From an uncultured Lachnospiraceae bacterium (GTDB lineage: Bacteria > Bacillota > Clostridia > Lachnospirales > Lachnospiraceae): 35,345 nt of DNA. Made by a program: the position numbers and the translations under genes. Below the pieces are notes generated by a model. It had not been told where the DNA came from. It saw nothing but the letters and a program-made list of their open reading frames with translations, and did no database searches. Positions 24,862-33,632 of the stretch are shown here, one piece after another. Every line of letters starts with the position of its first letter. The first letter of the stretch is position 1. Where the stretch lies: NCBI GenBank assembly GCA_949132985.1, contig CASCGD010000021.1, positions 1-35,345 on the forward strand, written 5' to 3'.

Positions 24862-24891
24862 TTGTTTATTTTTTTCCTCATATGGTATAAA
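24862..24891 (+). promoter_or_regulatory. Promoter of the Asp23-DAK2-recG operon
   Basis: TTGTTT (24862-24867) and TATAAA (24886-24891) with 18 nt spacing, in a strongly AT-rich block that lacks other features. The Asp23 start codon is about 95 nt downstream. Confidence 0.5.
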
Positions 24892-24991
24892 ATATATATT
24901 ACTATGGCATTGTCCAAAGAAAAAGCGTTTGTAATGGGCTTTTTATGACGGAAGCGGGCAGATGCCGGATGAACGATATGGAGGTTCGATT

Positions 24992-25351
24992 ATGAATGGA
25001 CAATTAACCAATTCTTTGGGCACTGTCACGATTGACACAGACGTGATCGCCACCTATGCAGGCTCCATCGCCGTTGAGTGCTTTGGTATTGTCGGTATGG
25101 CCGCAGTAAATATGAAGGACGGACTGGTAAAGCTTTTGAAAAGGGATTATCTCTCACATGGTATAAATGTGACGGTTGGTGAAAATAATGAGATTAGCAT
25201 AGATTTTCATGTCATCATCTCCTATGGGGTGAGCATTTTCACCGTTGCGGACAATCTGACACAGACGGTGAAATACCGCGTGGAGGAGTTTACCGGCATG
25301 AAGATCGATAAGATCAACATATCCGTGGAAGGCGTGCGGGTAATTGACTAA
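24992..25351 (+). CDS. Asp23/Gls24 family envelope stress protein
   Basis: A 119-residue member of the Asp23/Gls24 (YloU) family, which sits at the membrane through partners and is linked to envelope homeostasis. The core runs from GTVTIDTDVIATYAGSIAVECFGIVGMA to the closing VKYRVEEFTGMKIDKINISVEGVRV. The ATG at 24992 has GGAGGT 6 nt upstream; an in-frame ATG at 24962 is less likely. The order Asp23 (YloU), DAK2 (YloV), RecG matches the Bacillus chromosome. Confidence 0.93.
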   Translation: MNGQLTNSLGTVTIDTDVIATYAGSIAVECFGIVGMAAVNMKDGLVKLLKRDYLSHGINVTVGENNEISIDFHVIISYGVSIFTVADNLTQTVKYRVEEFTGMKIDKINISVEGVRVID

Positions 25352-25398
25352 AAAGAAAGCAGATGCGAACAGGAGATACATGATTGGAGGATGGATTC

Positions 25399-27072
25399 GT
25401 GGGAATTGAGAAAATAGACGCACCGCTTCTGGCAAAGATGTTTTTGGCGGGAGCGAAAAATCTGGATGCAAAAAAAGAGTGGATCAATGAGCTGAATGTT
25501 TTTCCGGTGCCGGACGGCGATACGGGAACAAACATGTCCATGACGATCCTCTCTGCGGCAAAAGAGGTGGGCGCCCTTGAGAAAAAGAGCATGAAATCCG
25601 TTGCGAAGGCAATTTCATCCGGATCGCTGCGCGGCGCACGGGGGAACTCGGGTGTCATCCTTTCTCAGCTGTTCCGTGGCTTTACGAAGGTGATCGCGAA
25701 TTATGACTATATTGACACGATCATTTTGGCGGAGGCGTGCGACAAGGCGGTGGAGACCGCATATAAAGCGGTCATGAAGCCGAAAGAGGGCACGATCTTA
25801 ACGGTGGCAAGAGGCGCAGCGGATAAGGCACTGGATATGGTCGAGGAGACCGATGATCTGGAAGTGTTTGTCAGGGCGGTCATCGACGAGGCGGAGCGCG
25901 TTTTAAAAAGGACGCCGGATATGCTCCCGGTGTTAAAGCAGGCGGGCGTGGTGGATTCCGGCGGGCAGGGACTGGTCGTTGTGCTGCAGGGTGCATACGA
26001 TGCCTTGATGGGCAAGGAGATTGACTACGACAGCTTTGAGCAGGAGAAAGGCAGTGCGGGATTTGTAAAAATTTCCCCCGAGACGGAAGCGGAGATCAAA
26101 TTCGGTTACTGTACGGAGTTTATCATCGTTTTAGACAAGCCGCTTGGTGACGGGGAAGTGGCAGAGTACAAGGCATTCTTAACCTCCATCGGCGATTCCA
26201 TTGTGGTTGTTGCAGATGACGAGATCGTTAAGACCCATGTACATACCAATGATCCCGGACTGGCGATTCAGGAAGCATTGCGACATGGCTCTCTTAGCAA
26301 AATCAAAATCGACAACATGCGCGAGGAGCATCAGGAGCGTCTGATCAAGGATGCGGAAAAGGTTGCGCAGGAACAGGCAAAGGCGGAAGCGGATAAGGCA
26401 GCTGCAAAGATGAAGGAGATGGGCTTTATCAGTGTGTCTGCGGGCGCAGGCCTAAGCGAAATTTTCAGTGGGCTTGGTGCGGATATTATCATCGAGGGCG
26501 GGCAGACGATGAATCCCAGCACGGACGATATTTTAAGTGCTGTGGAGAAGGTTCCGGCAAAGCATGTGTTTGTCCTTCCGAACAATAAAAATATTATTCT
26601 GGCGGCAAATCAGGCGGCGGAGCTTTCCGGGGAGAAGAAGGTTCACGTCATTCCAACAAAGACGATTCCCCAGGGTATCACGGCGCTGATTAATTTTATG
26701 CCGGAGCTTGGCCCTCAGGAAAACGCGATGCATATGACACACGAGCTTGTCAATGTGAAGAGCGGGCAGATCACCTACGCCGTGAGGGATACGGTGATCG
26801 ACGACAAGGAGATTAAGGAGAACGATTATATGGGTATCGGCGATGCAGGTATTTTATCCGTCGGCTCCGACATGGAGGAGACGCTGCTTTCCATGGTGGA
26901 GCAGCTCGTGGATGAGGACAGCGGCATCATCAGCCTTTACTACGGAAACGAGGTGTCCGGGGACGATGCGGATGCGCTTGCCGGGCGTATTCAGGAGAAA
27001 TACGAGGATCTTGAGGTTGAGGTAAACAACGGCGGACAGCCGATCTATTACTATATTTTATCTGTGGAGTAA
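25399..27072 (+). CDS. DAK2-domain protein, FakA/YloV-like fatty acid kinase
   Basis: Probable ATP-dependent kinase that phosphorylates FakB-bound fatty acids for lipid synthesis. From the GTG at 25399 (GGAGGA at 25386-25391, 7 nt spacing) it has 557 residues. The N-terminal DhaL/DAK2 domain holds NVFPVPDGDTGTNMSMT, with Mg-ligand Asp39, Asp41 and a following Asn45, and SLRGARGNSGVILSQ. A middle domain and the C-terminal DegV-like domain (with VFVLPNNKNIILAANQA) complete the FakA architecture. No FakB (DegV) gene is in the window. A TTG at 25384 is less likely as start. The gene lies between Asp23 and recG. Confidence 0.93.
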   Translation: MGIEKIDAPLLAKMFLAGAKNLDAKKEWINELNVFPVPDGDTGTNMSMTILSAAKEVGALEKKSMKSVAKAISSGSLRGARGNSGVILSQLFRGFTKVIANYDYIDTIILAEACDKAVETAYKAVMKPKEGTILTVARGAADKALDMVEETDDLEVFVRAVIDEAERVLKRTPDMLPVLKQAGVVDSGGQGLVVVLQGAYDALMGKEIDYDSFEQEKGSAGFVKISPETEAEIKFGYCTEFIIVLDKPLGDGEVAEYKAFLTSIGDSIVVVADDEIVKTHVHTNDPGLAIQEALRHGSLSKIKIDNMREEHQERLIKDAEKVAQEQAKAEADKAAAKMKEMGFISVSAGAGLSEIFSGLGADIIIEGGQTMNPSTDDILSAVEKVPAKHVFVLPNNKNIILAANQAAELSGEKKVHVIPTKTIPQGITALINFMPELGPQENAMHMTHELVNVKSGQITYAVRDTVIDDKEIKENDYMGIGDAGILSVGSDMEETLLSMVEQLVDEDSGIISLYYGNEVSGDDADALAGRIQEKYEDLEVEVNNGGQPIYYYILSVE

Positions 27073-27077
27073 CGCAT

Positions 27078-29135
27078 ATGGAACTGACTGCACCCATTCG
27101 GGAAGTGAAGGGCGTGGGTGGGAAAACGGAAGGACTTCTGCAGAAAATGGGAGTATACACCGTGGGTGATATACTCCTTCATTTTCCCAGAGATTACGTG
27201 AAGTATCCCCGCGCGCTGGAGATTGACGAGCTAAGAGACGGCGAAAACGCCGCGGTTATTGTGCACATTGAAAAACCGGCCGTCCTTCGGCGCACCCGGG
27301 CGATGACGATCACCGTATTAAAGAGCGGCCATAACGGACGGGAGCTGGAAGCGATCTGGTTTCGTCTGCCTTATATTATAAACGGCCTGAAAACGGGAAA
27401 GACCGTGATTTTATACGGAAAAGTGACGGATAAAAAAGGGCTGTTTCACATGGAGCAGCCTGCGCTGTTTGCGCCGGAGGATTATGCAGTTGTCGAAGAG
27501 ACGATGCAGCCCGTATACGGTCTGACCCGCGGCATTACGAACCGCTTTCTGACAAAGATCATCCGCGGGGCTCTAAATTCCTGTGACAGTTTTTTTGACT
27601 ATCTGCCGACGGATGTACGGACCAAATATGAGCTGGCGGAATACAATTTTGCGCTTGACCAGATTCATTTCCCGGATTCAAAGGAATCGCTGGTCCAGGC
27701 GAGACGGCGGCTGGTGTTCGATGAGTTTTTCCTGTTTCTGATGACCATGGAGCTGGAGAAAAACGGGGAGGAAAAACAGAAGAATCCGCATCGGTTTAAG
27801 GACGGACCTGTGTTGGAGACCTACATAGGAAAGCTCCCCTATGTTCTGACCGGGGCACAGAGGCGGACACTGGACGAGATCCTCTCGGATATGCGGGGGG
27901 ATGTTTTGATGCAGCGGCTCATCCAGGGCGACGTGGGAAGCGGTAAAACGATCGTGGCATTTCTCGCGATGCTCCTCGCCTCGGACAGCGGCTGTCAGTC
28001 CGCCATCATGGCACCCACAGAGGTGCTTGCAAAGCAGCATGAGCAGTCCTTCGAGGAACTTTGCGGGCTGTTTGGCATAAAAAAGACGATCGTGCTCTTA
28101 ACCGGCTCCATGACGGCAAAGCGAAAGCGCGAGAAGCGCGCGCTCATTGAGGCCCATCCCGACGCACTTATCGTCGGGACCCATGCGCTCATTCAGGAAG
28201 CGGTGGCGTACGACAATCTTGCCCTTGTCATTACGGACGAGCAGCACCGCTTCGGCGTGCGCCAGCGGGAAGCGTTTGCAAAGAAGGGGCAGACCCCGCA
28301 TATTCTTGTTATGAGCGCAACGCCGATTCCACGGACGCTGGCCATCATTTTGTACGGCGATATGGACATCTCCGTTATGGACGAGGTGCCCGCGAAGCGG
28401 CTTCCGATTAAAAACTGTGTGGTGGGGGAAGATTACCGGAAAAAAGCCAACGCCTTTGTGGAAAAGGAGGTGGCGGCGGGACATCAGGTGTACATCATCT
28501 GTCCTCTGGTGGAGGCGTCGGAAAATTATGATGCAAACAACGTGACGGATTACACGGAAAAGCTGGCGGCATCCCTCTCGCCGGGGGTGCGCATCGCCTG
28601 TCTCCACGGCAGGATGAAGGCTGCCGAGAAAAATCAGATTATGGAGGATTTTAAGGATCATAAGACCGATGTTCTGGTGTCAACCACGGTCGTCGAGGTC
28701 GGGGTGAACGTGCCCAATGCGACGGTGATGATGATCGAGAACGCCGACCGCTTCGGGCTGGCGCAGCTCCACCAGCTGCGCGGGCGCGTGGGGCGGGGGG
28801 AAGCACAGTCCTACTGCATCATGATGAATGCCTCAGATTCTGACCGGGCGAAGGACCGTCTCGATATCCTGAACAAATCCAACGACGGCTTTTATATCGC
28901 CTCGGAGGATTTAAAGCTGCGGGGACCCGGGGATTTCTTCGGCATCCGCCAGTCCGGCGACATGAGTTTTCTGCTTGCGGACATTTACACCGATGCGCGG
29001 GTTTTGCAGCACGCGGCGGATGAGGTGAAGCGGATTCGCGCGGAGGACCCGACGCTTGCGATGGAAAAGCACGAACATTTGAGGAGAAAGATGCAGGAGA
29101 TCTTCGAGAAGGGAGAAGTAAGTCTGAGTCTGTAA
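27078..29135 (+). CDS. recG: ATP-dependent DNA helicase RecG
   Basis: Double-strand DNA translocase that regresses stalled replication forks and processes recombination intermediates. The 685 residues have the N-terminal wedge/OB domain (about 1-240), then helicase motifs: Q-motif region LTGAQRRTLDEI, Walker A GDVGSGKT (284-291), DEQH (387-390), SATPIPRTL, VSTTVVEVGVNVPNA, QLRGRVGRG and the C-terminal TRG-type GDFFGIRQSG. The start is 5 nt after the preceding stop, so it is in the same operon. A strong terminator follows. Confidence 0.97.
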   Translation: MELTAPIREVKGVGGKTEGLLQKMGVYTVGDILLHFPRDYVKYPRALEIDELRDGENAAVIVHIEKPAVLRRTRAMTITVLKSGHNGRELEAIWFRLPYIINGLKTGKTVILYGKVTDKKGLFHMEQPALFAPEDYAVVEETMQPVYGLTRGITNRFLTKIIRGALNSCDSFFDYLPTDVRTKYELAEYNFALDQIHFPDSKESLVQARRRLVFDEFFLFLMTMELEKNGEEKQKNPHRFKDGPVLETYIGKLPYVLTGAQRRTLDEILSDMRGDVLMQRLIQGDVGSGKTIVAFLAMLLASDSGCQSAIMAPTEVLAKQHEQSFEELCGLFGIKKTIVLLTGSMTAKRKREKRALIEAHPDALIVGTHALIQEAVAYDNLALVITDEQHRFGVRQREAFAKKGQTPHILVMSATPIPRTLAIILYGDMDISVMDEVPAKRLPIKNCVVGEDYRKKANAFVEKEVAAGHQVYIICPLVEASENYDANNVTDYTEKLAASLSPGVRIACLHGRMKAAEKNQIMEDFKDHKTDVLVSTTVVEVGVNVPNATVMMIENADRFGLAQLHQLRGRVGRGEAQSYCIMMNASDSDRAKDRLDILNKSNDGFYIASEDLKLRGPGDFFGIRQSGDMSFLLADIYTDARVLQHAADEVKRIRAEDPTLAMEKHEHLRRKMQEIFEKGEVSLSL

Positions 29136-29142
29136 ATATAAC

Positions 29143-29192
29143 AAAAAGAAAGGTTCTCTTCACACATATTGCAAAGAGAGCCTTTCTTTTTT
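29143..29192. terminator. Strong bidirectional terminator between recG and the SASP gene
   Basis: AAAGAAAGG-TCTCTT pairs with AAGAGA-CCTTTCTTT over about 15 bp with one mismatch and a short loop, ending in six Ts at 29187-29192 on the plus strand. A/T runs on both sides allow it to end recG and the convergent minus-strand SASP gene. Confidence 0.85.
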
Positions 29193-29271
29193 GTTTCTTC
29201 TGCCAGTCTAAGATTCGTCAGACGTACCTTTGACTGCGCAAGTTTTGACTGAGTGGTTCAGCGCATCCGGC

Positions 29272-29472
29272 TTATTTGCCGGCCATCTGCTTCTCCTGTG
29301 CCTCAATCATCTTCTTTACCATATAGCCGCCGACAGAACCGTTCTGTCTCGAGGTCAGATCACCGTTGTAGCCGTCCTTTAAAGGCACGCCAAGCTCGCT
29401 GGCAACCTCGTACTTAAAGCGGTTCATGGCTTCCTTTGCCTCGGGGACAGAAGTAGTATTCTTACTTGACAT
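29272..29472 (-). CDS. Alpha/beta-type small acid-soluble spore protein
   Basis: DNA-coating protein made in the forespore that protects spore DNA and is degraded at germination. The 66 residues include PEAKEAMNRFKYEVASELGV, with the GPR protease site at Glu22-Val23, and GYNGDLTSRQNGSVGGYMVKKMIE, the DNA-binding signature. A ribosome site GGAGGA lies before the ATG, and a forespore-type promoter about 90 nt upstream. It is a single-gene unit and shows that the organism forms spores. Confidence 0.96.
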   Translation of the reverse strand: MSSKNTTSVPEAKEAMNRFKYEVASELGVPLKDGYNGDLTSRQNGSVGGYMVKKMIEAQEKQMAGK

Positions 29473-29533
29473 AATGATATTTCCTCCTTTGTACCTGCTC
29501 GGTTGGAACAGTTTTTATACTTTTGTATATGAT

Positions 29534-29553
29534 CAACGGCCTGATTGCCGTTG
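29534..29553 (-). repeat. Hairpin in the SASP leader
   Basis: CAACGGC (29534-29540) pairs perfectly with GCCGTTG (29547-29553) around a 6-nt loop. It lies between the predicted forespore promoter and the SASP start, with no T-run on the minus strand, so it would be in the leader of the mRNA, perhaps adding stability. Confidence 0.5.
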
Positions 29554-29560
29554 GTAAACA

Positions 29561-29589
29561 TAGTATGTGAGGAAGAAATAAAAATAAAC
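29561..29589 (-). promoter_or_regulatory. Sigma-G-type forespore promoter of the SASP gene
   Basis: On the minus strand CATACTA (29561-29567) exactly fits the sigma-G -10 consensus, and GTTTA (29585-29589), 17 nt away, matches four of five positions of the -35 pattern G-H-A-T-R. The leader would be about 80 nt. Confidence 0.55.
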
Positions 29590-29705
29590 GTAACAAGTTT
29601 TTCTGGTATTTCCAGTTCATGACAAAAAAAGTTTTAAAGCACGTTTTACCGTTTACCCGCAGGTGCAGTGATGCTGCGGCGAGGTTTTTTGGCCTGTGCG
29701 ATCGG

Positions 29706-29741
29706 AAAAACAGACCGGAAATATGCACAAGGATTTCCGGT
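29706..29741 (-). terminator. Intrinsic terminator after rqcH
   Basis: ACCGGAAAT (29714-29722) pairs perfectly with ATTTCCGGT (29733-29741) around a 10-nt loop. On the minus strand a run of five Ts (complement of 29706-29710) follows. It lies 15 nt past the rqcH stop. Confidence 0.8.
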
Positions 29742-29755
29742 ACGGACTATCAGAG

Positions 29756-31504
29756 CTATTCGATGAATGGAATGCCGGAAATATCCGGGTGTATTGTCAT
29801 GGAATAATTCGTATAATAGACCACAAAGCCCGGCGCAGAGCCGTTGGGCTTTTTTACATTTTTCCGCTGCAAATAATCGATTTCAAGCTTTTCACTGTCG
29901 CGTCCCCTGGAATAGTAGCCCGCCAGCCGTGCCGCTTCCTCGAAAGTGGAGTCGGAAAGCTCCCCTCCTTCTGTTTTTACGATGACGTGTGAGCCGGGAA
30001 TGCCCTTGGCGTGGAACCACCAGTCGCCGCCGTTTGCCACCTTGAAGGTCAGCTCCTCGTTCTGCAGATTGTTTTTTCCGATATAAATGTCAAAACCGTC
30101 ATTGCTCTTATAGTGAAAAGGCTTACTCTTTGCCGTGCGCACACCTTTTTTTGCGGCGTGCTTGCGAATGAAGCCGCTTGTGGTCAGCTCGTCTTTGATG
30201 GCGGAGAGATCCGCCTCGGTGACGGCGATGTCCAGTGCATTTGCAACTGACTCCAAATAGGTAATTTCATTTGAAACCTCAAGCGTTAATTCCTGCAATG
30301 CCTCGCAGGTGCGTTTCAACTTATTATATTTTGCAAAATACTTCTGAGCGTTTTCCTGTGCCGAGAGCTGCGGATCCAAAGGGATCGTGATATCTTCGTT
30401 GGTGTAGTAGTTGAGCACGGTGAGCTTTTTTTCACCCTCCGGCACGCCGTAGCCGTATGCCTGCAGAAGTTCACCGTAAACCTTGTATTTGTCGCGCTTT
30501 TCGGTGTCCTTCAGCTGTTTTTGCTGTAAGGAGAGTTTTTTTACGTTGCGCTCAAGGGCGGTTGAGACGATGCGCCGCAGGTCGGCAGATTTCTGTCGGA
30601 TGCGGGTGTAGGAGTCCTTGTCTGCGTAGAAGCGCTCCAACACCTCCGAAATGGACACGCAGTTTTCCGACGTATAGTCGGCAAAATCGTTGTATTCCCG
30701 CAGAGCCACCGCGGAAAATTCGATGGGCTGTGCACCTTTTTTGATGATGCATGGAGCAAATGTCCCATCTTTGACATCCTCGATCAGCCATAAAAATTCG
30801 TGGGCCAGGTGAAGCTTCGCGTCGTCGGATAAACTTTCCGTCGGAGCGTCTGCGTCGATTCCGGCACGGTAGCACACCTCGTTTGCCACGGTGGGACTGA
30901 TGCCGGTGTAGGTCATGTAGAGCGCCTTCCCAACCGGAAGCGGTTTTCCCAGCGCGTCGGTGCAAACGGATTGTTCGCCGGTTGTGAGTGGGTCGCATTT
31001 TTCCAGCGTGTTCGGTATAAAATAGTCCCGGCCGGGCAACACCTCCCGCACGGAGCTGACCGAGGCGGGGATGTGTTTGATCGCGTCGATGATGCGCCCG
31101 CTTTCGTCGCAGAAAATGATGTTGCTGTGCTTGCCCATCAGTTCGACGATGAGCCGTTTCCTGCGCAGATCGCCCAGCTCGTCCAGATGTTCGATATCAA
31201 ATTGAATGATGCGCTCCAAACCCGGCTGGCTGATTTCCGTAATTTTTCCGTTTGCGATAAATTTGCGCAGGAGCATACAGAAATTCGGCGCGGTCATGGG
31301 GCTTGGCCTGTTCACGTCGGTGAGATACGCAAACGGCAACGAGGCGCTGGCGGAGAGCAGCAGACGCTTCTGTCCGCAGGCACCCTTCAGCGTGAGCAGC
31401 AGCGCGTCGTTTTCAGGCTGCGCGATCTTGCTGATACGCGCGCCGGTCAGCGTTTCTTTTAATTCATAAACGATATTTGCGACGACAATTCCGTCAAATG
31501 CCAT
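29756..31504 (-). CDS. rqcH: Ribosome rescue factor RqcH (NFACT / FbpA family)
   Basis: Bacterial NEMF/Rqc2 homologue that adds alanine tails to nascent chains on split 50S subunits. The 582 residues comprise NFACT-N (MAFDGIVVANIVYELKETLTGARISKI... and APNFCMLLRKFI), a central HhH and coiled coil (about 270-430), and the C-terminal NFACT-R domain (DIYIGKNNLQNEELTF, DWWFHAKGIPGSHVIV, EAARLAGYYSRGRDSEKLEIDYLQRKNVKKPNGSAPGFVVY). The tRNA-contact pair expected at 97-98 is Glu-Arg here rather than Asp-Arg. AGGAGG lies before the ATG. It follows the SDR gene by 41 nt and ends at a terminator. Older annotations call it fibronectin-binding protein. Confidence 0.94.
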   Translation of the reverse strand: MAFDGIVVANIVYELKETLTGARISKIAQPENDALLLTLKGACGQKRLLLSASASLPFAYLTDVNRPSPMTAPNFCMLLRKFIANGKITEISQPGLERIIQFDIEHLDELGDLRRKRLIVELMGKHSNIIFCDESGRIIDAIKHIPASVSSVREVLPGRDYFIPNTLEKCDPLTTGEQSVCTDALGKPLPVGKALYMTYTGISPTVANEVCYRAGIDADAPTESLSDDAKLHLAHEFLWLIEDVKDGTFAPCIIKKGAQPIEFSAVALREYNDFADYTSENCVSISEVLERFYADKDSYTRIRQKSADLRRIVSTALERNVKKLSLQQKQLKDTEKRDKYKVYGELLQAYGYGVPEGEKKLTVLNYYTNEDITIPLDPQLSAQENAQKYFAKYNKLKRTCEALQELTLEVSNEITYLESVANALDIAVTEADLSAIKDELTTSGFIRKHAAKKGVRTAKSKPFHYKSNDGFDIYIGKNNLQNEELTFKVANGGDWWFHAKGIPGSHVIVKTEGGELSDSTFEEAARLAGYYSRGRDSEKLEIDYLQRKNVKKPNGSAPGFVVYYTNYSMTIHPDISGIPFIE

Positions 31505-31545
31505 GTGAAAAACCTCCTGATGTAGAATACTGCGGCGCTTCCGGC

Positions 31546-32292
31546 CTATTTTGCCAGATATCCTCCGTCTACCGGAAGGAGAACGCCCGTTGTCCAGCAG
31601 GCGTTTTCTCCGAGAAAATAGAGGACGCCGTCTGCAATGTATGAGGGATCGCCGTAACTACGCATGGGCATTCTTCCGCACAGGTCTTTTTTGGAGTCCT
31701 CCAGGGCCAGGTAGGCGCTGTTGTGCTTTGTCGGGATGGGCCCGGGCATAATGGCGTTTACGGTGATGCCGTAGGAGCCGAGGGCTTCCGCCGCCATGTG
31801 GGTGAAGGCGCTTACCGCGCCCTTTGCCGCACCGTAGTGTACCTGCGTGGCGGAGCCGGAGACTGCCGTGATGGAAGAAAAGTTTACGATCCGTCCCTTG
31901 ATGCCGCGGTTTACCATCTGTTCGGAGATCTTCTGCGTCAGAAGGAAAACAGCTTTGATATTCACATTAAAGGTAAAATCATAGCTTTCCGGTGTAACTG
32001 CAAAGAAATCTTCAAAGAGACATACACCGGCATTGTTGACAAGTGCATAAATATCCCCGCAGGCATTGATTTTCTCAGCCAGCGAGAGCACCTCGTTTTC
32101 ATTGGAGAGATCCGCCTGAAAGGAGGTAAAGTCTACGCCCGCCGCTCCGGCGGCTGCCTTCGCCTCGCTGATGTCGCCGGAGTTGTAGTGTGCGATAATA
32201 TCATAGCCTTCCGTGCAGAGCCTTTTTACGATTCCGAGGCCGAGACCTTTGGATGCGCCGGTTACAACGACTGTTTTATTTTTTTTGTTCAT
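31546..32292 (-). CDS. Short-chain dehydrogenase/reductase (FabG-like)
   Basis: NAD(P)H-dependent oxidoreductase of the classical SDR family, 248 residues. TGASKGLG (11-18) binds the cofactor, NNAG (86-89) stabilises the fold, and the catalytic residues are Ser140, Tyr153 and Lys157 (in HYGAAK). VNAIMPGPIPT and the closing TGVLLPVDGGY are family-typical. It looks FabG-like but has no fatty-acid genes beside it, so the substrate is open. It has its own strong promoter and appears to be co-transcribed with rqcH. Confidence 0.92.
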   Translation of the reverse strand: MNKKNKTVVVTGASKGLGLGIVKRLCTEGYDIIAHYNSGDISEAKAAAGAAGVDFTSFQADLSNENEVLSLAEKINACGDIYALVNNAGVCLFEDFFAVTPESYDFTFNVNIKAVFLLTQKISEQMVNRGIKGRIVNFSSITAVSGSATQVHYGAAKGAVSAFTHMAAEALGSYGITVNAIMPGPIPTKHNSAYLALEDSKKDLCGRMPMRSYGDPSYIADGVLYFLGENACWTTGVLLPVDGGYLAK

Positions 32293-32316
32293 GGTGGTTG
32301 TCCTTTCTTGTGGATA

Positions 32317-32332
32317 CCGGAATACTTTCCGG
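32317..32332 (-). repeat. Hairpin in the SDR-rqcH leader
   Basis: CCGGAA (32317-32322) and TTCCGG (32327-32332) pair around a 4-nt loop, in the roughly 80-nt leader between promoter and start codon. It ends about 20 nt before the ribosome site. Confidence 0.45.
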
Positions 32333-32380
32333 CGTGTGATACATTCGGGTACGCCGATATGATGTTTCTATGCTCTATCC

Positions 32381-32409
32381 ATCATATTCATATGGCCACT
32401 GTATGTCAA
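32381..32409 (-). promoter_or_regulatory. Promoter of the SDR-rqcH operon
   Basis: On the minus strand TTGACA (32404-32409, perfect) and TATGAT (32381-32386, five of six) with an ideal 17-nt spacer. It is the best housekeeping promoter in this part of the window. Confidence 0.75.
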
Positions 32410-32440
32410 GGAATATACGGGCAAATATTTATAAAAACGA

Positions 32441-32469
32441 TTCCATCCGGTAAATTGTTGTTGTATAAT
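32441..32469 (+). promoter_or_regulatory. Possible promoter of the Sel1-repeat gene
   Basis: TATAAT (32464-32469) is a perfect -10. The hexamer 17 nt upstream (TTCCAT, 32441-32446) is a poor -35, so an activator or an alternative -35 may be needed. It is divergent from the SDR promoter. Confidence 0.35.
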
Positions 32470-32528
32470 AAAGATGTTTACCGTAAATTTGAAATATATG
32501 AATTTTAACAAAGGGAGGTAATTTTGCT

Positions 32529-33581
32529 ATGGGATTTAAAAATAAAAAAATAATCAGATTTGTTCCTTTAACCTTAAATGAAGAGAATGCGCAAGCGATT
32601 TTTAACAGATGTTTAGAGATGAAAGAAGATATAAAGGAGAATGATCAGGAGAACCAGAAAACGGGAAAATATAATACAGATAGGCTTGCTGCTAATGCGA
32701 TTCAAACCAAATATTTAATCGGTCAATTGGCTGTAGTTCATAAAATGTATGAAAAGGTTATGGCAAACCCTTATAAGGATATTTTAGATTCCAAACGGTA
32801 TGATGCTACAAAGCAATTAGATTACGAATCTGACTGGTATTCGTTGGATAGAGAATTTTTTTTCCGTTATGACGGAAAGCTCTGGACAGATACAACTGAT
32901 ATCCTTTTTAACTTGCTGAATTTGGGAATTGCTGTTAATCTTATCGAGCATAAATCGGAAGATGGGAAAGAATTTGTTCGTTTCTGCTCGGTAGTCCCTA
33001 CTTATTTTACGGCAGACCAATGCTTTTCTGAGGCAGATGTCAAGATGTTTGAGGCGGATTTCAGGTATTATGAGGAAAAGTATTCGGAGGCAGCGGGGCT
33101 TTATGAAAAAGCAGCAGAATTGGGTAATATGAGAGCGCAATATCAGTGCGGCAGGATGTATCTTGAAGGGGAATACACACTAAAAAGTGTGCAAAAGGCG
33201 GTTGACTGGTTTAAAAAAGCGGCTGACCAGGGAATGGGAGATGCAATGTCTTTTTTGGGCGATATCTATTATCTGGGTGCTAAAAATGAAATGCCTGTAG
33301 ACAAAACTGCTGCACTTCAGTGGTATCAGCGCGCAGCGGAAGCCGGAGAAAAAACAGCTGTTAGTTTATTGGAATATGCATATGATGAAGCAGATGAAGA
33401 TTTATTGGATTCATCCGCTGTGTTTGATAAAATGCTGGCAGACTTTGACTCGTATCAATCACTTACCTTTCGTATGCGTCAGTGGCTCTCAGATTGCTTC
33501 TCTTATTTAAATTATGACCAAAAAATCAAATTTTTCTCGATAAACGAAGAACTTGCAAAGCGCTTTGCAAATGGTTGGTGA
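32529..33581 (+). CDS. Sel1-repeat protein with an unrecognised N-terminal domain
   Basis: A 350-residue cytosolic protein, likely a scaffold. GGGAGGT (32513-32519) leads the ATG with 9 nt spacing. Residues 1-170 form a domain I do not recognise (IIRFVPLTLNEENAQAIFNRCLEMKEDI and LLNLGIAVNLIEHKSEDGKEFVRF). Residues about 180-285 carry Sel1-like repeats: YSEAAGLYEKAAELGNMRAQYQCGRMYLEG, VDWFKKAADQGMGDAMSFLGDIYYLG and LQWYQRAAEAGEKTAVSLLEYAY. The gene is markedly more AT-rich than its surroundings, with many AAA/TTT/ATA codons, suggesting recent acquisition. Sel1 proteins often mediate protein contacts or signalling; no partner is identified. Confidence 0.85.
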   Translation: MGFKNKKIIRFVPLTLNEENAQAIFNRCLEMKEDIKENDQENQKTGKYNTDRLAANAIQTKYLIGQLAVVHKMYEKVMANPYKDILDSKRYDATKQLDYESDWYSLDREFFFRYDGKLWTDTTDILFNLLNLGIAVNLIEHKSEDGKEFVRFCSVVPTYFTADQCFSEADVKMFEADFRYYEEKYSEAAGLYEKAAELGNMRAQYQCGRMYLEGEYTLKSVQKAVDWFKKAADQGMGDAMSFLGDIYYLGAKNEMPVDKTAALQWYQRAAEAGEKTAVSLLEYAYDEADEDLLDSSAVFDKMLADFDSYQSLTFRMRQWLSDCFSYLNYDQKIKFFSINEELAKRFANGW

Positions 33582-33632
33582 TGTTTCAACTTAAGGGACT
33601 GAATTTTAAAAGATTAAGAGGAGCAGAAATGC

